A DNA stretch of 64,000 nucleotides from Plantago ovata (lineage: Eukaryota; Streptophyta; Magnoliopsida; Lamiales; Plantaginaceae), in the NCBI GenBank assembly GCA_028274465.1, contig CM051458.1, positions 18,553,566 to 18,617,565 on the forward strand, read 5' to 3'. The position numbers and the translations under genes were made by a program. Below are positions 57,795-64,000 of this stretch, in pieces. How positions within the stretch are numbered: the first letter of the stretch is position 1; each line of letters begins with the position of its first letter. The notes beneath the pieces are model-generated. The model made no database searches. It was not told where the DNA came from and was given only the letters and a program-made list of their open reading frames with translations.

Positions 57795-59500
57795 GTAGAA
57801 AATTTTGGCTAAAATGTTTTGTTAATCACAAGATGATCAGCATTTATGAATGGCAAGGTACAAAAATCTTGATCCTGGCTATTATTTGAAGTTGTTTTGC
57901 TTTTTGATCACATTTATGAATGAAAAATAAAGTTTTGTTTGATATATATCCAATTGCATGAACATATTGCAGTCTTCTTTTCATCATTTGTTCTTTGAGT
58001 TGTGTTTCTGTCATTCTTATTTTGTTTGATTTTCACTGGTCATGAATCAAAGTTTAGTCATCTTGTTTGCATAGCTATCGAATATATATCTCCAGTTTAG
58101 AGAAAATTGCAATAGTCTTTGTTCATTCCTCTATACCAGATTCATGTTGAAACCGATTGTTTGCAGTTTCACTTCATCAAAGTTCATACGATTTTAAGTT
58201 AGTGAATGATCAGGTGGTTATGAACTACAATAAGTAATATATACTTCCTGCTTATTACTCTGTAGCAGCTCCTGTAATTGGACCTAAAATATGATTACAT
58301 TTACAATTGCTATACACACAGCAAACCGTTGTTATTCTCCCACATCCTTGTATTCCATACCCGTGTCTTTTCGTTGGTTTATTGTGTGGTCTTCACTCAG
58401 ATATAGTCAATTTCTCATAAATCACATCAAATTCAGCTTCTATGCTATGAAACAATGTCAGGTATGTTATACAATCACAATTCACAGTTGTTATTCTCCC
58501 AACGCCCTTGTATTCCACATCCATGTATGTCTTTTTCTGGAAAATAACTTCAACTAGAAAAATGCAGATATGTTTAATTGTTTATTGTTGTCTAGCGTTT
58601 AGATATACAGTCTTTATGAATTTCTCAGATGAATCGACCCTTCTGGCACTGAGTCAAGCACATAAAATACAGTTTCTATTTACATTTATTCTCTTTTAGT
58701 CCCTTTTATTAATACACCAAAACAGGTTTGAGGCACATGAGGGCTCCCCCTAGGATAGAAAATTCCAGAACGTAATGAAGCTGTCAATATTGGATTCAAG
58801 AACCTGACCACAAATCCGCAAATAAGTGCTACTACAATATCTTGAGATGGTGGTGCCTCGATTATATTCCACCAAGCTTTAATTCTCTCTTCTCTATTGT
58901 GTAATATTTGTGCTTCATCGGCCGTATTCATCAATTTTATCTTCTTATATCATCTTTTTCCAATCGTCCTAGAGTAGTATTTTTGTACTTCTTATATCAC
59001 CTTAATCCACAGCCCGATGATCCACCCTCACTATCACCCGGTCTATTGCTATCATCAGCCTCACCATGTCTACTGGAAAAGGAAACCTTGTGGTATGTAT
59101 GTATATATGTCCACTTGCAACTTCAAAATTTTCCGAGTTACTACAATGATATATAGCTCAATCTATATAGCCCAGACTGATCGATCATATGAATTAATTA
59201 AGTTGAAGATGGTGAAATGTCTGTATCTGATGTTTTACATAAAACTCATGTTGTTTACCTTGCACAATCTGTCTTCAAAATGTCCATGTCATGTAGGAGT
59301 AGTAATTTTCTTGGGTTGTTAATTTAATTGATCTATTCACCCAGACATTGTCAAATGAAGAGGCTACTTTTAGTTAATTGTCTACCTAAATTTACTTGCT
59401 ACAGGCCTGCAGTTTTGATACACCTTACCTCATCTGTGACTTGGTGTTAATTATAGTCAATAGCCAGCTTTTTCCTCTGTTTATTGTCCCTATATTCACA
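57795..59500. other. Intergenic sequence with a diverged local duplication
   Basis: A segment with GTTGTTATTCTCCCA and CCTTGTATTCCA occurs at about 58290-58400 and again at about 58455-58560. A minus-strand frame at 58686-58934 has no recognisable domain. Nothing else seen. Confidence 0.45.
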
Positions 59501-60118
59501 CCCTGATTATAATGGATCTGGCTTCACCAGAGATTATATCATGAGTTTAATTTCAATCCTTATGAGGACAGATACACACACGGAGGCTCATTAAAGGCAT
59601 CCGATAGCTTCCCAAACAACGGATATCTGATAGCTAGACTTATCCCCTGCCTCAAACAATGGGTCTTCATACAACTATGAATTCATAACATTAAGAGACT
59701 TGTACTTGGATTCTAATTTACGGGGCGGAGGAATTCACGTTCTTAACTCTTTAAGAACCAACGTCGACAACTGTTACATCACTCATTTCAACACAACTGG
59801 AATCTCAGTCCGAGGTGGCCATGAGACCTACATCAGATACACTTATCTAGGTCAAAAGATTACAGCTGGTAATGATCCTGACGAGAGGAGCTTCTCTGGA
59901 ACGGCAATAGAGTTGGCAGGAAACGATACGGTTTCAGACGTGGTCATATTTTCAACCGGTATGGGGATCATGGTTTCGAGTCAGGCTAATTTGTTTTCAA
60001 ATGTACATTGCTATAACAAGGCCACTGGTTTTGGTGGTACTGGGATATACTTGAAGACACCAGGTTTAACTCAGACGCGCACTGTGAACTCTTATATGGA
60101 TTACACAGGGATAGTAGC
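59501..60118 (+). pseudogene. QRT3-like polygalacturonase fragment, cut by an LTR
   Basis: Pectin-degrading beta-helix protein of the QRT3 group. Recognisable: HGGSLKASDSFPNNGYLIA (about 59578-59635), then after a frameshift NYEFITLRDLYLDSN, RGGGIHVLNSLRTNVDNCYI, GGHETYIRYTYLGQ, SFSGTAIELAGND, VHCYNKATGFGGTGIYLK and YMDYTGIVA. Frames before 59560 are also shifted. The N-terminal signal region and the C-terminal third are missing; the latter is lost where the LTR of the Tat-like element starts at 60119. In Arabidopsis QRT3 acts in separating pollen tetrads; that role is not implied here. Confidence 0.85.
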
Positions 60119-61135
60119 TGTTGATAGGTAATTAGTGCTTTCCTCTGGAGCGTTATCGTACTTTCCTCTGGAGCGTCGTAGGGTGAAGGTTCTAGAACGT
60201 CCTTCACACTTTAAGTGCCTTCCGTACTGTACCTAGGACCTGAGATATAACTTGGCAAGAGGGGGGGGGGGTTAGTGCCACAAGCCCGGCTTGTCTAAGA
60301 TCAAGTCGGAGGGATGACTTTACGTGTAGGGAGTTGGTAGGCTTCCCTAGTAAATGTAGAGTGAGAAGTAGTGTGATGATTGAATGATTGAAGGATTGAA
60401 TGATTACCTTGATTGAAGTGAGCCCGTATTTATACTAGCAATAGAATATTGCTTGAGCACTTAGGATCGTGACAAGTGTCCGGCCATGATTGAGTCTTCT
60501 ATGGGCTTAGGCCCATTTGGAGTGACCCATGGGCTTTGGCCCAGATCTTCAACTAGGGCAGGCAGGGGTAAAATGGTCATTCTTGGTACCAAAGTGCTCC
60601 TAGGGCGGGTGTCGCCCTAGTACCGTCCAAGGACGGGGTAGTAGGGCGACTCTCGAGCTTCTAAGGTGCGAGGACCACCTTTTCCTTAGGACATGTTAGT
60701 TTTTCCTTGACGTAAGGAGTTATGTCCGGCCACCCGTGGTAGTAGGGCGGAAGGACACTCGTCCGACTATCTGTGCTAGTAGGGCAGAAGGGCACCAATC
60801 TTGTTCCTCTCGACGTGCTAGTAGGGCGAGGTTACGTAGCCGGAGGTCGTGGTGTAGCCCGAGGAGCTCTTTTGATGGGCTTGACTTTCTCCTAGCTGGT
60901 GGCTACTAGGACTTTGTCCTGCTAGTACGGCGTCACCACGCTAGTAGGGCAACTCAATGGCTAGTAGAGAAGTTGTACTCTTAGGCCACACATAAGGACT
61001 TAGGTTATTTTGCCTAGTCTTTTGTCTGGTCGGACCCTGATGAAAGGTGAACGGACCCTTCTATCATGGTCAACCCATGACGCCCTAGTACGCTTTTAGA
61101 CGTCCTTGGGGGTTGGACATATTCCGACACCAACA
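60119..61135 (-). repeat. 3' LTR of second Tat-like element (1017 bp)
   Basis: Ends ACACCAACA at 61135. Contains at least eight copies of a CTAGTAGGGC-like word between 60615 and 60975, with irregular spacing. Inserted in the QRT3-like gene. Confidence 0.82.
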
Positions 61136-61153
61136 TATGTCCCCCTAGTTTCC
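61136..61153 (-). promoter_or_regulatory. Polypurine tract of second Tat-like element
   Basis: In sense GGAAACTAGGGGGACATA, directly before the LTR. Confidence 0.75.
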
Positions 61154-61570
61154 AAGTATCTTAGTAGAAGATAGTTGTGGAACTATTAAGTTCAAGTCGG
61201 CCTTCCCTTCAATCTTGAAGTATGGTCCGATGTACGATTGCAAAAAGTTTTTCCTTGCGACCCCATGGTTTTCACAATCTTTCCCTCCTCCTATCTTTCC
61301 CTCCCCCCCCCTCTTTTTTTATGGTTCGAGTAGACGGTACTCGGACCACCAAAAAAGAGTATATGTATGAAAGAGATTGGATCCGGGTAAGGTCATGCAG
61401 CTTCAAGAGGTCAAGGAGTAGTCTTTTCTTCCTTCGGAGCATGTGTTGGGAGACATTCTGAGTTTTTTTTTCTCTCGAGGAGCAAGGTCGGTAGGGCGAG
61501 CCCTAATTCGCGTACGCTCCGGACGGTCTTTCTGAAGTCGTGGCGCTCCAAGGGAAAAATCATCTTTTTA

Positions 61571-61673
61571 TGACGTGGCTCAATCTGGGTCGTCCGTCTC
61601 GTCGCACGTGTGGCCCAGATTCGTTGCCACGTATGTGACGGTTCGCCTTCCAGTATTACCCTCTTATAAATAG
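61571..61673 (+). promoter_or_regulatory. Candidate promoter of the antisense ORF
   Basis: TATAAATA at 61665-61672. ACGT-core elements lie upstream: TGACGTGGC (61571-61579), CACGTG (61605-61610) and GCCACGTA (61627-61634). The arrangement is that of a normal plant RNA polymerase II promoter on the plus strand, opposite to the element. Confidence 0.6.
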
Positions 61674-61817
61674 GGGTACTTAGATTCATTTGCAAAATTT
61701 TCGCCCAAACTTACTCAGAGCAATTTGAACTGTGCGACTAGCAACTGTGAAGCGCGAGGAACAGACGTAGTCGAGCGTGGTCGTCGAGCAAGTTACTTTT
61801 CCTTTCCATCAAATCAA

Positions 61818-62091
61818 GTAAGTTCGACTACCTTCTCTTCCTTTAATTTTGCCTTTATTCGCGCCGTCGCTATGTTTCTTTTATGTGTGCTCGCTCGTTT
61901 CTTGTAATAACTGCTCCCCTTTTTAAATTTTTCGTCGGCCCCTTTCCTCCCTATGTGGTAGTCGTTCTGCTTTATTTAGTCGTCTTCGCGCGTCTCAGCT
62001 TTGAGACTTGGACTTAAAATATACATAAACGGACCTCTCGGACTTTGCATAACCCAACGTTGATTGATATTTTTCCTCTTCCTTTGTTTAG
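61818..62091 (+). other. Candidate 5'UTR intron of the antisense ORF
   Basis: Donor GTAAGT at 61818 matches the consensus. The acceptor is a pyrimidine-rich tract ending TTTGTTTAG at 62091, one base before the ATG at 62093. Length 274 bp, T-rich. Predicted from sequence only. Confidence 0.55.
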
Positions 62092-62092
62092 G

Positions 62093-62436
62093 ATGTCCGA
62101 GAGGAGTGATAGCGAGAACATGTTCGAGGGACGTGGGTACGCGAAAAACAACAGTTCATTATCAGCGAGTTTCATTGATAGCGAGCTGCCCGTGGTTGAT
62201 GTGCCCGAGGGGGAGGAGGAGATTGTGAGCACTCATCCCGGGGATAGGTTAGTCGCTCGGTCCAGGGGACCTAGGAATGAGTATGATCTCAACGACTCGT
62301 TCATTAACGATGAGGCCGAGGAGGGTGCTGCTCACAACGTTCCCCCCGAGGTGATGAACGTCGTTGCTGGGGCTCTCGGGCATGGTTATCGGGCAGGTGG
62401 TCGGCCGGACCCTGTAGAGCCTCGGGTCATCATATT
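62093..62436 (+). pseudogene. Antisense ORF of Tat-like element, N-terminal fragment
   Basis: Starts MSERSDSENMFEGRGY and is open for 114 codons until an LTR-like sequence at 62437 replaces the rest. It is acidic (VPEGEEEIVS, NDEAEEGAA). No domain recognised. Tat elements are known to carry extra antisense ORFs between pol and the 3' LTR, and position and strand fit that. An upstream in-frame extension to 62045 would start with TTG and is not needed. Could instead be a host gene start captured by chance. Confidence 0.6.
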
Positions 62437-63462
62437 TGTAACGATATCGGTTTTTAAAATAAAAAAAAATCTTGGAAAATAAAATATTTGAAATAATTCA
62501 AAGGTAATGGTCAACAATAAATGCAGAAACCGACTTTGGCGCCACGGCGCATACAGGTTCAAAATTATCCAACGGTAACTAGAAAAGTTTCAAAAGAAAG
62601 TAACGGATAATGAAGAATATAAAGAGTTTTTCTTCTTATTTGAAAGCATAAAATCCCAACAAATGCCCCAATCACTTCACTCAGTCGCTGGCATCCTACT
62701 CGCGTGCATCCTCAGTAGTATCTGGAAGGAAGGAATTTTTGAAAACAGAAAGAGTGTGAGATAAAGGATCTCAGTGAGGTTCTAAGTTAACAAAAGAAAA
62801 GTAAACAGTTTGAAAACAAAATCCTTTGCAACAGATAAAATAACAAACAGAACAGATAACATAACAGAAAGACAGAACATATAAGTCGAAGTCCGTTGGT
62901 GCAGCCCGCCTTGTTACTCCTACTCCCAGATTGCCCTTATAGCTCCCTCCAGAGGGTATACAACTCCGGACAGAAACAAAAACCCCCGTGTACTTTGGGA
63001 AAACAGAACCTACGACCCTAATAGACCTCAGGGACTTCTGCCTCGCGCCTAAAAGGGATTAGACTAGGCAATAACCAAGCAAACCCGATAGTCATCACTA
63101 CCCAAGCCTACCTAATTACGACCTAATCGATCGGTCACATAGAAACAGACAGAACAGATCAGATACAGATACAAAACAAACAGATAACGATAACCAGATC
63201 TCGAGACATCGAGAAGTGTTCTTGCAGAAGAGTTAATCCAAAACAGAGTAGTAACAAACAGAGATAAGTAAATAGCCATACTTAGGACTTACTTACTTTT
63301 ACGCGGCAGCATACGGTATAACAGAGCATATATTAATAGATACAGATTATCACATAGCCTTCCAATTTTTCGCAAATAAATAAGGTTTGGGGTGAACACT
63401 CACCTTGAAGTAGATTGAACTTAACACGGATTAGAAAAGCAGCTACGGAACAACGGACAACA

Positions 63463-63568
63463 CGGACCCTAAACAGAAACTCCAAGTTACTACCTTAAGT
63501 AGGAACGGAAGACGACGGACCCTAAACAGAAACTCCAAGTTACTACCTTAAGTAGGAACGGAAGACGA
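63463..63568. repeat. 53 bp tandem duplication
   Basis: Units 63463-63515 and 63516-63568, starting CGGACCCTAAACAG and ending GGAAGACGA, identical. Confidence 0.92.
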
Positions 63569-63599
63569 AATGATAAAGAAGGTAATCGGAGAAAAAGGT

Positions 63600-63675
63600 A
63601 GAGAGGTGAGGTTCGAACTTGAGACCTCTAAGTTAAATTCTAACTCACAGACCAACTAGGCTAGCAAGTCAACAT
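63600..63675 (-). mobile_element. tRNA-derived SINE-like module
   Basis: On the minus strand TAGCCTAGTTGG (63663-63652) matches the RNA polymerase III A box, and AGTTCGAACCT (63619-63609) a B box. The start-to-start distance is 44 bases, as in a tRNA gene. The stems do not fold into a good tRNA, so a SINE head is more likely than a functional tRNA. Confidence 0.5.
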
Positions 63676-64000
63676 GTAATTTAATATCAAAACAAAAGAA
63701 TTTAAACATGAACAACTTTTAGAAAGGACCTTTAACCTGAGTTTGAATTTAAATAAGTAACTCTCAGTACTAGGATTGAAACAGAATAACCTTTTTCATA
63801 AAACAGAACCAGCTTATAAATATATTGTTCAGAATTGAAATTACTATTTTGCCCTTCAGGTAAATTTACAAAAAAAACCCCTTTAAGCTTCAGAAAATCA
63901 AACAAGTCTCAGGGTTTAACTCATTCAAAACAGTCCACTAAAATTACAAAGTTCACAGAGGTTCTCTACCAGTCAACTAAGGTCAACGCAAAAATTACAA

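Larger units (their letters stand above)
60119..62436 (-). mobile_element. Second Tat-like gypsy element, 3' end with antisense ORF
   Basis: The 3' LTR (60119-61135) is related to the Tat LTR at 13092 (shared TGTTGA-GGTAATT start, G run with TTAGT, GACTTTACG-GTAGGGAGTTG). A purine tract follows it on the inner side. The interior seen (61136-62436) carries a plus-strand promoter-intron-ORF unit, antisense to the element. It is interrupted at 62437 by another LTR-like sequence. Confidence 0.75.
62437..64000. mobile_element. LTR-like sequence, probably Ty3/gypsy (runs off window)
   Basis: Starts TGTAACGATATCGG right where the antisense ORF is interrupted. No coding sequence. Words such as GTGTGAGATAAAGGATCTCAGTG recall plant gypsy LTRs, but the other end is not in the window, so type and strand are uncertain. 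Confidence 0.5.

Noticed and set aside
58686-58934. Minus-strand frame of 82 codons as a gene
   Set aside because: No recognisable domain and no supporting signals; likely chance in AT-rich DNA.
63600-63675. A functional tRNA gene
   Set aside because: The internal promoter boxes are well spaced, but the arms do not fold into a convincing cloverleaf and no terminator T run is adjacent.

Overview
The window is plant nuclear DNA, almost certainly from a dicot. It is a nest of LTR retrotransposons, DNA transposons and gene fragments, with no intact host gene that I can support. The evidence is Ty1/copia and Ty3/gypsy polyproteins of plant lineages (Tnt1-like copia, Tat, Athila), a plant PIF/Harbinger element, a TRIM, and broken F-box and QRT3-like polygalacturonase genes. 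The species cannot be named from the sequence. Two runs of exactly 100 N (20183-20282 and 39185-39284) are scaffold gaps of unknown true length.

Layout. 1-735: non-coding, ending in a Tourist/Harbinger-like terminus. 736-5817 (+): copia family A, copy 1, 5'-truncated, with a 2.08 kb LTR. 5818-13909 (-): Tat-lineage gypsy element, copy 1, with gag, PR, RT, RNase H, a second RNase H, IN and a 5' LTR; all frames are broken. 13910-16882: flank of that element, with a 137 bp higher-order minisatellite. 16883-20182 (+): decayed PIF/Harbinger transposon cut by the first gap. 20283-22310 (-): 3' end of copia family B, invaded by copia A copy 2 (22311-30415, -). 30416-39184 (-): complete-looking Athila-like element with gag-protease and an ORF2 but no RT, RNase H or IN. 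After the second gap, 39285-44526 (+) is a second copy of the same pol-less family in opposite orientation. 44527-50165 (-): Tat copy 2, whose LTR holds a solo copia A LTR (48006-50103). 50166-52997: second copy of the Tat flank. 53827-54465 (-): complete TRIM with target-site duplication. 54785-55844: a 559 bp-period tandem duplication. 57390-57794: F-box-associated fragment. 59501-60118: QRT3-like fragment cut by the LTR of another Tat-like element (60119-62436, -). That element carries an ORF on the opposite strand with its own TATA box and an apparent 5'UTR intron. 62437-64000: an unassigned LTR-like sequence containing a tRNA-derived SINE-like module.

History. The Tat element plus about 3 kb of flank occurs twice (10374-16882 and 44527-52997), so one locus was duplicated, or two haplotypes were placed in tandem by the assembler. 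The two copies date later events: the solo copia LTR lies only in copy 2, with a TSD confirmed by the empty site in copy 1, and the Harbinger element lies only in copy 1, with an empty TTA site in copy 2.

Most worth a second look are the pol-less Athila family with its GGGGCG-NNN-CGCCCC palindromes upstream of the TATA box and again inside the element, the promoter-intron-ORF unit antisense to a Tat element, the hairpin series in the copia A leader with compensatory stem changes, and the abutting perfect hairpins at the Harbinger end.
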